In this document: piece after piece, positions 1-5,068 of the stretch
Layout: each line of letters starts with the position of its first letter
How positions within the stretch are numbered: position 1 is the first letter of the stretch
Assembly: GCA_046726435.1 (NCBI GenBank)
Contig: JBKPAM010000131.1
Coordinates: 1-7,125 of the forward strand
DNA from: AC-32 sp046726435
GTDB lineage: Bacteria > Actinomycetota > Thermoleophilia > Gaiellales > Gaiellaceae
DNA length: 7,125 bases
Reading direction: 5' to 3'
The notes under the pieces: generated by a model
The model's input: only the letters and a program-made list of their open reading frames with translations
Databases searched by the model: none
What the model was told of the DNA's origin: nothing
Position numbers and translations under genes: made by a program

Positions 1-869
1 GGCCCGCCGCCGATCACGTAGACGCGGCCGCCGAAGCCGAGCACGCCGAGGCCGTGCCTCGGGGTGGGCAGATCCGGCAGCCGCCGCCAGCGCCGGGTGC
101 GAACGTCGAACGCGTAGACGGCAGGCGAGGTCCCGCGTGCCGACTCGCTCCCGGCCGAGACGAGCAGCGGGCCGACGGAGGCGGAGTCGGTGCCGCCCCG
201 CGTCTCTGGGAGGGGCGGGAGGGAGACCCAGCGGCGGCGTGCGGGACTGTAGGCCTGGAGCGTGTCGAAGTTCGTTCCGGTCTCCCGCCCGGCGACTGCG
301 TAGACGCGTCCGCCGAGCGCGCTCACGCCGAGGTGCTCGCGCGGCTTCGGGCCGGTGATCCGCGTCCAGCGGTTGCGCGTCCGGTCGAAGGCGAGCGCCT
401 GCTGCGCGACACGGCCCCGCGTGACGCCTCCGATCACGTAGAGCGTCCTCCCGACGATCGCCGCACCCGCGGCGGCTCGCGGCTCGGGGAGGTCCGGCAG
501 CCGCTGCCAGCGTCCTTGCAAGAGGACGAACGCGCGGGTCGGCGCGCCGTACCCGCCGACGACGTAGAGCCTGCGCCCGTCCGAGGCCGCCATCGCGTGG
601 TTGACCGCAAGCGGCAGGTCGCGCAGTCGGCGCCAGCGGTCGCGGGCCGGCGAGTAGGCGTCGACCCGGCGCGAGCTGCGTCCGTCCGCGAGGAACCCGC
701 CCACGACGACGAGCTCCCGACCCACTGTCGCAGCCGCGACCTCGCTCCGCGGGACCGGCAGAGGCGTCCCTCGCTTCCATTGGAGCGCCTGAGGCGAACC
801 GGCTCGTGCCGAGGCGCCGCCGAGGGCGATTAGCGCCGCTCCGAGCAAGACGGTCAGCGTTCGCGTCAT
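1..869 (-). CDS. Secreted Kelch-repeat (beta-propeller) protein, 3' end missing
   Basis: Reading the minus strand from ATG at 869 gives an open frame of 289 codons that runs off the left edge. The N-terminus (Met-Thr-Arg, then a hydrophobic stretch rich in Leu, Ala and Gly, then an ASARA-type site near residue 20-24) looks like a Sec signal peptide, so the protein is probably exported. Six Kelch-like blades follow, each with 'LP..R' before a hydrophobic strand ending in a diglycine: examples are LYVVGGY, LYVIGGV and, last visible, VYVIGGG. Between blades a conserved pattern ends in RW (RDRWRRL, RNRWTRI, RRRWVSL, RTRRWRRL). Blades four and five have weaker diglycines (VAGR, SAGS). Kelch blades fold into a propeller used for protein or glycan binding; no catalytic residues are visible and no substrate can be named. 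It is divergent from the P-loop gene at 911 with only 41 bp between the starts. The total length is unknown. Confidence 0.9.
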   Translation of the reverse strand, partial: MTRTLTVLLGAALIALGGASARAGSPQALQWKRGTPLPVPRSEVAAATVGRELVVVGGFLADGRSSRRVDAYSPARDRWRRLRDLPLAVNHAMAASDGRRLYVVGGYGAPTRAFVLLQGRWQRLPDLPEPRAAAGAAIVGRTLYVIGGVTRGRVAQQALAFDRTRNRWTRITGPKPREHLGVSALGGRVYAVAGRETGTNFDTLQAYSPARRRWVSLPPLPETRGGTDSASVGPLLVSAGSESARGTSPAVYAFDVRTRRWRRLPDLPTPRHGLGVLGFGGRVYVIGGG

Positions 870-876
870 CGACCGG

Positions 877-882
877 AGTATG
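877..882 (-). promoter_or_regulatory. Probable -10 of the Kelch gene
   Basis: On the minus strand CATACT lies 7 nt before the ATG at 869. It matches the TATAAT consensus at four positions and has the same spacing as the other -10/start pairs in this window, which suggests a leaderless mRNA. No good -35 is visible. The first base (C instead of T) makes it the weakest of the set. Confidence 0.4.
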
Positions 883-898
883 GCTGCCACGCCTGGCC

Positions 899-904
899 TA
901 GCCT
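899..904 (+). promoter_or_regulatory. Probable -10 (TAGCCT) of the P-loop gene, leaderless start
   Basis: TAGCCT fits the actinobacterial TANNNT -10 pattern and ends 6 nt before GTG 911. Transcription would therefore begin at or next to the start codon, and there is no Shine-Dalgarno sequence. This supports GTG 911 as the start. It sits in the 41-bp divergent interval shared with the Kelch gene. Confidence 0.5.
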
Positions 905-910
905 TGTGGC

Positions 911-1384
911 GTGCGGCGGGTACTCGTGACAGGCATGTCGGGCACCGGCAAGTCGACCGCGCTCGCCGAGCTGCGGAGGCGTGGATTCGAGGTCGTCGAC
1001 ACCGACAAAGGAGGGTGGACCGAGTGGTCGGACGAGGAGGACGGGTACCTCTGGCGCGAAGATCGCATCGCGGAGCTCCTCGCCCGCGACCGCTCGGTGC
1101 CGCTCTACGTCTCCGGGACCGTCTCGAATCAAGGCCGCTTCTGCCCGCAGTTCGACGCCGTCGTCCTGCTCAGCGCACCCGCCGACGTGCTGCTCGAGCG
1201 AATCGAGACCAGGACGACGAACGAGTACGGAAAGACCCCCGAGGAGCGCAACCTGGTCCTCAGCCACCTCGCGGAGGTCGAACCGCTGGTTCGAGCCACC
1301 TGCACGCACGAGATCGACGCCGCGCAACCAATCGACGACGTGGTCGCCGAGCTGATCGCAATCGGTTCTGGATCCGACTCCTGA
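911..1384 (+). CDS. P-loop NTPase / nucleotide kinase-like protein (AAA_18/shikimate kinase-like)
   Basis: This is a 157-aa soluble protein starting at GTG. The N-terminus has a short beta strand (VLVTG) followed by a perfect Walker A, GMSGTGKS (residues 8-15), then 'VVDTD' where small-molecule kinases place the substrate-binding Asp. A further strand, 'AVVLLSAP' (about 78-85), leads into an Arg-rich segment 'ERIETRTTNEYGKTPEER' that resembles the LID of adenylate or shikimate kinases and probably closes over ATP. The length is typical of a single-domain P-loop kinase. Similar proteins are common in actinobacteria and are annotated only as ATP-binding or AAA-family proteins, so the phosphoryl acceptor is unknown and no gene symbol is justified. 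The gene appears to be transcribed alone. The presumed -10 ends 6 nt before the GTG, which fits a leaderless mRNA. Confidence 0.88.
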   Translation: MRRVLVTGMSGTGKSTALAELRRRGFEVVDTDKGGWTEWSDEEDGYLWREDRIAELLARDRSVPLYVSGTVSNQGRFCPQFDAVVLLSAPADVLLERIETRTTNEYGKTPEERNLVLSHLAEVEPLVRATCTHEIDAAQPIDDVVAELIAIGSGSDS

Positions 1385-1515
1385 GCACGGCAGTCGACTC
1401 GCCGGGGTGGGTGCGTCCCGATCTGTGCAAACTGCCTAGCCGCACCGTCGTCGTAGGCGGAAACGGTGCAGAAGGAATCCAGCGACGGTTGAGGAGGGCC
1501 GGCGGTGTCGCTGAC

Positions 1516-1521
1516 TACAGT
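1516..1521 (+). promoter_or_regulatory. Probable -10 (TACAGT) of the lipoprotein gene
   Basis: TACAGT fits TANNNT and ends 7 nt before ATG 1529, the same spacing as for ppa. This decides for ATG 1529 over the in-frame GTG at 1505, which would lie upstream of the predicted transcription start. A -35 is not obvious. Confidence 0.5.
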
Positions 1522-1528
1522 TTGCTCT

Positions 1529-1843
1529 ATGAGGCGCGGAGCCGTGGCGCTCGTGGTAGCGATGCTGCTCACAGGGTGCGGCCAGTCCACATCCGTGAAA
1601 CGCATGAACGCCAGGTTCGACGCGCTGGACTACAAGATGGCGACCGAATACGAGACCGCCGCGACGCCGTACAACAATCTCCTCGACAAGGCCACGCAGC
1701 GCTACATCGCGCTCGTCCGAGAGTACGCCGATCAACTCGGGCCAGACGAGGCCAAGCGGCGCCTGATGGCGAAGGGGGACGAGGTCTCAGCATTCTGCAC
1801 GGCGTGCGGGCAGTCGCTGTATGACGCGGCGAAGAAGTACTAG
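1529..1843 (+). CDS. Small hypothetical lipoprotein
   Basis: The protein has 104 aa. It begins Met-Arg-Arg, followed by a hydrophobic stretch and the lipobox LLTGC, so Cys17 would be diacylated and the mature 88-residue chain tethered to the outer face of the cytoplasmic membrane. The mature part is polar and mostly helical-looking (Tyr-, Ala-, Glu- and Lys-rich), with no domain I recognise. Near the C-terminus there is a CxxC pair (FCTACGQ) that could form a disulfide or bind a metal. ATG 1529 is preferred over the in-frame GTG 1505 because it places the signal peptide at the N-terminus and lies 7 nt after a good -10. The 223-nt palindromic element begins only 10 nt after the stop codon, so it would form the 3' end of this mRNA if transcription continues. 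Function is unknown. Confidence 0.8.
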   Translation: MRRGAVALVVAMLLTGCGQSTSVKRMNARFDALDYKMATEYETAATPYNNLLDKATQRYIALVREYADQLGPDEAKRRLMAKGDEVSAFCTACGQSLYDAAKKY

Positions 1844-1853
1844 GCGCCCACAG

Positions 1854-2076
1854 CTAGATGGTTGATGCCATGAGATCGCACGCTCCGGGGCGCGAGCTGG
1901 TGCGTCTGGGGCGCCGCGGCGGACGCTCGGCGATGCTGGCAGCATCGGTGAGCGGCCGACGTGGTGAAGCGCAGGCTCGGCGGAGGCCGGCTCCGCCGGC
2001 CGCAGCCGGGCCGGAGCGGCCCAGGCGTGCCGGATCGTGCAGCCGGACGCGCGAGATCGTGGCATCAATCATCTAG
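1854..2076 (+). ncRNA. 223-nt imperfect palindrome, candidate structured RNA or MITE-like element
   Basis: The ends are near-perfect inverted repeats (CTAGATG-TTGATGCCA against its complement) that continue inward to give a long outer stem, 1854-1910 with 2020-2076: by hand count 44 Watson-Crick and 7 G.U pairs, 4 mismatches, one bulge and one small internal loop. Inside are a second hairpin at 1912-1966 (20 Watson-Crick and 3 G.U pairs, 3 mismatches, GGC loop) and a third at 1971-2003 (7 perfect pairs at its tip plus a bulged base). Read as + strand RNA, ten non-canonical pairs are G.U, while only one position (1880/2050) is A.C, which would be G.U on the minus strand. This asymmetry suggests a + strand RNA. 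The element fills the lipoprotein-ppa gap. Both ends carry CTAG, so a mobile element flanked by a 4-bp CTAG (or TA) target duplication is an alternative. No known RNA family is recognised. Confidence 0.6.
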
Positions 2077-2079
2077 GTT
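2074..2079 (+). promoter_or_regulatory. Probable -10 (TAGGTT) of ppa
   Basis: TAGGTT fits TANNNT and ends 7 nt before ATG 2087, implying a leaderless ppa mRNA. Its first three bases are the terminal TAG of the palindromic element, so the element's right end supplies half of this hexamer. No convincing -35 is visible. Confidence 0.5.
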
Positions 2080-2086
2080 CCTGGTG

Positions 2087-2593
2087 ATGCATAGCGAGGA
2101 CGCCGTAGTCGCCTTCGTCGAGATTCCGAAGGGCTCGCGAAACAAGTACGAGTACGACGCAGAGCTTGGCCGAGTCGCGCTCGACCGCCACCTCTTCACG
2201 TCGATGAGCTACCCCGCCGACTATGGCTTCATCGTCGACACGCTCGGCGAGGACGGCGACCCGCTGGACGCGCTCATTCTCGTTTCGGACCCGACATTCC
2301 CCGGCTGCGTGATCTCTGTCCGCCCGGTCGCCGTGTTCGACATGACCGACGAGAAGGGGCCAGACCAGAAGATCATCTGCGTTCCCTTCAAGGATCCGGA
2401 GTGGTCCGAAGTCACGAACGTCGACGACATCTCGCCCAACTTCCGGGACGAGATCGAGCACTTCTTCTCGCAGTACGGCCGCCTCGAAGGAAAGACGGTG
2501 AAGACCGAAGGATTCGGCGACCGCACCGAAGCCGAGCGCTTCATCGCGGAGGCGCGCGAACGCTTCGTGCACGAGGGCGGCCCGACACTCTAA
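2087..2593 (+). CDS. ppa: Inorganic pyrophosphatase, family I
   Basis: This 168-aa cytoplasmic enzyme hydrolyses pyrophosphate to two phosphates, pulling biosynthetic reactions forward; it needs Mg2+. The family signature DGDPLD is at residues 56-61. By alignment to E. coli Ppa from memory, the catalytic and metal-binding residues are present: Glu12, Lys20, Arg34, Tyr46, Asp56, Asp61, and the second metal site Asp88, Asp93 and Lys95 in MTDEKGPDQK. The position matching E. coli Lys142 (in 'HFF..YK') appears to be Gly-Arg here (QYGRLEGK), which may be a clade difference. The length is typical of the bacterial hexameric enzyme. ATG 2087 is chosen because it follows a -10 by 7 nt; GTG 2084 directly before it is a weaker option, and a longer frame back to 1961 would lie inside the palindromic element. 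The gene ends 11 nt from the 3' end of the convergent tRNA-Leu. Confidence 0.97.
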   Translation: MHSEDAVVAFVEIPKGSRNKYEYDAELGRVALDRHLFTSMSYPADYGFIVDTLGEDGDPLDALILVSDPTFPGCVISVRPVAVFDMTDEKGPDQKIICVPFKDPEWSEVTNVDDISPNFRDEIEHFFSQYGRLEGKTVKTEGFGDRTEAERFIAEARERFVHEGGPTL

Positions 2594-2604
2594 GCCGCTG
2601 GGAG

Positions 2605-2690
2605 TGCGGGCGAGAGGACTCGAACCTCCAAGGAGCTTTCGCCCCAACGGGACCTAAACCCGTCGCGTCTGCCAGTTCCGCCACGCCCGC
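2605..2690 (-). tRNA. tRNA-Leu (anticodon TAG)
   Basis: This is an 86-nt class II tRNA on the minus strand. The acceptor stem GCGGGCG (2690-2684) pairs with CGCCCGC (2612-2606), and the discriminator is A2605. The anticodon loop is TTTAGGT between ACGGG and CCCGT, reading CUN leucine codons. There is a long variable arm, and the T arm contains GGTTCGAGTCC. The CCA end is not encoded. The gene is convergent with ppa. Confidence 0.97.
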
Positions 2691-2697
2691 GGATCGA

Positions 2698-2707
2698 CCA
2701 CAGGATA
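2698..2707 (-). promoter_or_regulatory. tRNA-Leu promoter -10 region (TATCCT)
   Basis: TATCCTGTGG on the minus strand starts a -10 ending 11 nt before the tRNA. The identical 10-mer stands before tRNA-His (3021-3030), so it is probably a shared stable-RNA promoter core. The -35 is weak: CTTACA at a 19-nt spacing. Confidence 0.55.
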
Positions 2708-2786
2708 CGAGCGAAAACTCCGCCGATGTAAGAGGAAAATGAAGACCGCTAACTAATACAGGCGGGTTCGAGTCTCTACCTCGGTC

Positions 2787-2990
2787 ATGAACGCAACCGT
2801 CATCGAGCTCCCCACCGTCGAGTCGCTCAGCGACGAGATCCGAGGCGTGGTCTTCGAGCGGCAGACCCTCCGCTCCGTGGGGGCCGGGCGCGAGGAGCTC
2901 GAGCGCAACCGGACCGAGCTCGTGCGCCTGCAACAGGAGCTCGTCAGCGCCCTGATCCGGCGCCACCTCCCGGCCGGCGCGGCGGCCTGA
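2787..2990 (+). CDS. Small hypothetical helical protein (67 aa)
   Basis: A 67-aa protein starts at ATG 2787 between tRNA-Leu and tRNA-His. After a short N-terminal strand (TVIELP) the chain is strongly charged and helical: residues about 10-60 are rich in Glu, Arg and Leu with a repeating hydrophobic spacing (Leu/Val every three to four residues, as in LVRLQQELVSALI), suggesting an amphipathic helix or short coiled coil. It has no signal peptide, membrane segment or catalytic motif. I recognise the sequence type only vaguely as a conserved hypothetical of actinobacteria. No Shine-Dalgarno is visible and the nearest -10-like sequence (TACCTC, 2777-2782) lacks the final T, so the promoter is unclear. 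Reading the opposite strand here gives artefactual tRNA-derived frames, which favours this frame as the real one. Confidence 0.65.
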   Translation: MNATVIELPTVESLSDEIRGVVFERQTLRSVGAGREELERNRTELVRLQQELVSALIRRHLPAGAAA

Positions 2991-3020
2991 CTCCGGCGTA
3001 ACACCCCAGGCTCGGCGGGC

Positions 3021-3030
3021 TATCCTGTGG
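3021..3030 (+). promoter_or_regulatory. tRNA-His/tRNA-Arg promoter -10 region (TATCCT)
   Basis: TATCCTGTGG is the same 10-mer as upstream of tRNA-Leu. The -10 ends 13 nt before the tRNA body. GTAACA at 2998-3003 is a 4/6 match to TTGACA at a 17-nt spacing and could be the -35. It overlaps the end of the preceding small gene region by a few bases only. Confidence 0.55.
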
Positions 3031-3039
3031 GTGCTCGCG

Positions 3040-3112
3040 GTGGCGGTAGCTCAGTTGGTAGAGCCCCGGGTTGTGGTCCCGGTGGTCGGGGGTTCGAGTC
3101 CCCTCCGCCACC
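3040..3112 (+). tRNA. tRNA-His (anticodon GTG)
   Basis: The acceptor GTGGCGG (3040-3046) pairs with CCGCCAC (3105-3111). The anticodon loop TTGTGGT lies between CCGGG and CCCGG. The T loop is TTCGAGT. The discriminator C3112 faces G3039, which supplies the encoded G-1 typical of tRNA-His, so the functional molecule begins at 3039. CCA is not encoded. It is probably co-transcribed with the tRNA-Arg 9 nt downstream. Confidence 0.97.
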
Positions 3113-3121
3113 CCTGAGGCT

Positions 3122-3192
3122 GGCCCCGTAGCTCAGCGGAAGAGCGGCGGACTTCGAATCCGCGTGCGGAGGTTCGACTCCTCCCGGGGCCA
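3122..3192 (+). tRNA. tRNA-Arg (anticodon TCG)
   Basis: The acceptor GGCCCCG (3122-3128) pairs with CGGGGCC (3185-3191), discriminator A3192. The anticodon stem is GCGGA/TCCGC with loop CTTCGAA, giving anticodon TCG for CGA and other CGN codons. The T stem is GGAGG/CCTCC. At 71 nt it is short, with a compact D loop and a 4-nt variable region. CCA is not encoded. Confidence 0.95.
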
Positions 3193-3234
3193 TGGAGCTA
3201 ATTGGAGCCATGCGGAACCCCTATAGCTCCATGG
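3190..3234 (+). terminator. Inverted repeat just after tRNA-Arg, possible terminator
   Basis: CCATGGAGCTA (3190-3200) is perfectly complementary to TAGCTCCATGG (3224-3234), an 11-bp stem with a 23-nt loop. The loop contains a second copy of TTGGAGC that could pair with the same right arm. The left arm starts in the last two bases of the tRNA acceptor stem and includes its discriminator. No T-run follows, so termination is only a guess from its place at the end of the tRNA unit. Confidence 0.4.
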
Positions 3235-3309
3235 GTCAGGTGTGCCGTGAAGGCGCGCATCGCTCGCCGGCCCTCGCTCGAGCGCTCTCGAACTCGCGGC
3301 CACGGCGGT

Positions 3310-3315
3310 TAGGGT
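3310..3315 (+). promoter_or_regulatory. Probable -10 (TAGGGT) of the cupin-cyclase gene
   Basis: TAGGGT fits TANNNT. Transcription would start near 3322, leaving a very short leader that contains GGGGGA (3325-3330, 5 nt before GTG 3336), usable as a Shine-Dalgarno. An ATG lies exactly at 3322 but opens only a five-codon frame ending in a TGA that overlaps the GTG. Confidence 0.45.
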
Positions 3316-3335
3316 GGATGGATGGGGGACCGCCC

Positions 3336-4196
3336 GTGAGCCGCGTCGAAGTTCGCGACCTTGGCGAGCCCGAGGCGGTCGTTCGGCATCCGCTCGGTGC
3401 CACCTCTCAAGTCCGGCTGGCCCAGACCGTGATCAGCCGCCACGTTCTTGAACCTGGCTGGAGCTGGGAGGAGCACGCCCGGCCCAGGGTCGGAACGCGG
3501 TCATGCGAGCTCTACCACCGCGGCGTTGTCCTCGAGGGACAGATGGGCGTACGGACCGACGAGGGCGAGGAGCTCGTCATCGGCCCCAACCACGTGTTTG
3601 ACCTCCCGCCCGGGCACGTGACGTGGGTGGAGGGTGATGAGGAGCTGGTGATGGTCGACTGGGCCGGCGGCGCCGGCTTCGATCCCCGGCTGGGTGGGGA
3701 AGCGCGCGCACTCGCCACCATCCTGTTCACCGACATCGTCGACTCCACCGCTCGCGCGCGCGAGGCCGGCGACATGTCGTAGAGACGGACCGTGGCGATG
3801 CACGACGATGTCGTCCGCAGTGTGCTCGCCGGTTTCGGCGGTCGCGAGGTCGAGACCGCCGGCGACTCGTTCTTGGTCGTCTTCGACACCGCCGAGGGCG
3901 CCATCCGCTGCGGACTCGCGCTAGTCGTGGCGCTTGCCGCGATCCAGCTGCCGATCCGGGTCGGCATCCATAGTGGAGAGGTGGCCGCGAGCGGCGACCA
4001 CGTGCGCGGCCTCGCGGTCCATGCGGCGTCCCGGATCGTGGATCAGGCGGGAGCGGGCGAAGTCCTCGTGTCGGGTACCACTCGCGACCTCGCCGAGGGC
4101 GCGACGGGACTGACGTTCGAGTCTCGCGGCCGACACCGCCTCAAAGGCCTGGAGCGAGAGCACGAACTGTTCGCAGCAGGATCGTCCGCTCCGTAG
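3336..4196 (+). pseudogene. Cupin + class III adenylate/guanylate cyclase-like protein, broken by an in-frame TAG
   Basis: One frame encodes 148 residues, a TAG at 3780-3782, then 137 more. Residues about 28-110 form a cupin barrel (EPGWSWEEH; GPNHVFDLPPGH), and from about 126 a class III cyclase catalytic domain begins (ATILFTDIVDST). After the stop the domain continues in the same frame (AGDSF, GIHSGEV, GLAVHAASR, RLKGL) to a normal C-terminus. In relatives a Trp commonly stands at the stop position (GD..WR......HD), so one G-to-A change (TGG to TAG) explains it. Both metal Asp are kept (133, 177), but the usual base-binding Lys is Glu173 and the usual transition-state Asn is His229, so cyclase activity is doubtful even if intact. 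GTG 3336 is chosen for its GGGGGA; ATG 3318 is an in-frame alternative. The second half could start at GTG 3792 but would lack Asp133. A sequencing error or readthrough is possible. Confidence 0.8.
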
Positions 4197-4199
4197 CGC

Positions 4200-4220
4200 T
4201 GAAGCCTGGCTCGAGCTTCA
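4200..4220. terminator. Short inverted repeat between convergent genes
   Basis: TGAAGC (4200-4205) is complementary to GCTTCA (4215-4220) with a 9-nt loop. It lies in the 25-bp gap between the stops of the cyclase-like gene and the SRPBCC gene, so it could serve both directions. The stem is short and has no T-tract. Confidence 0.35.
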
Positions 4221-4221
4221 T

Positions 4222-4722
4222 CTACCCAGAGACGGTTTCCTGTTGATCGAGCAGTGACCTCAAGTAATCCTCCATCTTGTTGAAACTGTCTTCCTGGCCG
4301 TCGGACTTGGTCATGTGGTCACGGCCGGCCTGGTCGCGGAATGCCAGCTTCATCGTCAGCTTCGTCACTCCGTGAGCTTCTTGCAGATCCACGGACTCGA
4401 CCGCGTCCGCATCTGGCCACCCTTCGAACAGCCACGTTGCGACCGTCCGGGTCGGCGGCTCGATCTCCAAGTAGGTTCCCCGAAACGAGCACTCGGTTCC
4501 GTCTTCGGTCACGAAGACGATGTGGTAGTTCCCGCCGACGCGCAGGTCGATCGAGCACTCCGTCACCTCATCCGTGAATGGAGCGAACCAGTTGCGCACA
4601 TGCTCCGGCTTCGTCAGTACGTCGAAGACGAGCTCGAGCGGAGCTTCGAACTCTCGAGTGGTGACAATCTCGAGATCGTTCGGGAATTCGATTACTGCCG
4701 ACCCATGCCGATTAGGTGTCAC
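4222..4722 (-). CDS. SRPBCC / AHSA1-like domain protein
   Basis: This 166-aa soluble protein has the START/Bet v1-like fold seen in activator-of-Hsp90-ATPase-1 homologues. Near residue 23 is the typical opening 'REFEAPLELVFDVLTKPEHVRNWFAP', followed by the strand motif 'LRVGGNYHIVF', 'FRGTYLEIEPPTRTVATW' and the C-terminal helix 'FNKMEDYLRSLL'. The fold forms a hydrophobic pocket; the ligand is unknown, and a direct Hsp90 role is unlikely in such bacterial proteins. The start is GTG 4722, because AAGGAG lies 6 nt upstream and the homologous region begins soon after; a longer frame to 4785 would lie inside the upstream gene. It overlaps the end of the ArsR gene by 11 nt, so the two are translationally coupled. 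ArsR-SRPBCC pairs are a known recurrent arrangement. Base composition is lower in GC than its neighbours: the line at 4261-4320 counts 30 of 60. Confidence 0.92.
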   Translation of the reverse strand: MTPNRHGSAVIEFPNDLEIVTTREFEAPLELVFDVLTKPEHVRNWFAPFTDEVTECSIDLRVGGNYHIVFVTEDGTECSFRGTYLEIEPPTRTVATWLFEGWPDADAVESVDLQEAHGVTKLTMKLAFRDQAGRDHMTKSDGQEDSFNKMEDYLRSLLDQQETVSG

Positions 4723-5062
4723 TGGGCTCTCCTTCTTGTTGTTGGAGTTCCTTGAGGTAGTCGTCCATCCGATCAAGTCGCTCATTCAACGCCTGTTCGT
4801 ACTTGGCCAACCAGTCGTGAAAGGGCTGAAGGCGCGCAGGTTCCAGGCGGTACAGCCGACGACGTCCCTCCGCCCGGCACCTGACGAGTCCGACCTCGCT
4901 GAGCACCCGTAGGTGCTTCGAAACCTGAGGCTGGGACATCGAGAGGTCGTCCACGATCGCCCCGACCGGCTTCTCGCCGGCGATCAGCGTGTCCAGGATT
5001 TCCCGACGGTGCGCCTCGGCAACTGCGTTGAAGACGTCCGACGTCGTGGAGGAGCGGGCCAC
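4712..5062 (-). CDS. ArsR-family winged-helix transcriptional repressor
   Basis: This 116-aa protein starts at GTG. The winged-helix domain spans residues about 8-85: 'VFNAVAEAHRREILDTL', the recognition helix 'SQPQVSKHLRVLSEVGLV' and the wing 'CRAEGRRRLYRL'. A charged helical tail follows (ERLDRMDDYLKELQQQEG) that may aid dimerisation. The metal-binding ELCVC motif of ArsR/SmtB is absent, so it belongs with the non-metal members of the family that control an adjacent SRPBCC gene. Translation begins 6 nt after TATGAT, with no Shine-Dalgarno, implying a leaderless transcript; two ATGs at 5070 and 5073 are out of frame and within the -10. The palindrome 5071-5092 lies across the promoter, so the protein most likely represses its own operon until a signal, probably bound by ArsR or related to the SRPBCC ligand, relieves it. 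Confidence 0.94.
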   Translation of the reverse strand: MARSSTTSDVFNAVAEAHRREILDTLIAGEKPVGAIVDDLSMSQPQVSKHLRVLSEVGLVRCRAEGRRRLYRLEPARLQPFHDWLAKYEQALNERLDRMDDYLKELQQQEGEPSDT

Positions 5063-5068
5063 GGGGCC

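Noticed and set aside
54..833. Long plus-strand frame over the first 800 bases
   Set aside because: It is antisense to the Kelch gene; its product is Arg/Pro-rich with no domain, while the minus strand shows six regular Kelch blades.
1442..1469. Inverted repeat GCACCGT...ACGGTGC after the P-loop gene
   Set aside because: Only 7 bp with a 14-nt loop, no T-run, and 58 nt from the stop; expected by chance at this GC content. Not strong enough to call a terminator.
1858..2076. 72-codon frames on both strands across the palindrome
   Set aside because: The two frames mirror each other because CTAGATG supplies an ATG on one strand and a TAG on the other. Products are low-complexity Arg/Ala-rich, with no ribosome site. 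The nucleotide palindrome is the better explanation.
2541..2966. Minus-strand frame containing 'GVAELADATGL'
   Set aside because: This is the familiar false protein made by translating a tRNA-Leu gene, and it is antisense to the 67-aa gene.
3020..3211. Minus-strand frame with 'GDSNPRPPGPQPGALPTEL'
   Set aside because: It is a well-known artefact from translating tRNA genes antisense; it covers tRNA-His and tRNA-Arg.
3192..3335. Tail of tRNA-Arg as an integration (att) site
   Set aside because: I found no second copy of the tRNA 3' end and no integrase in the window; only the inverted repeat at 3190-3234 is visible.
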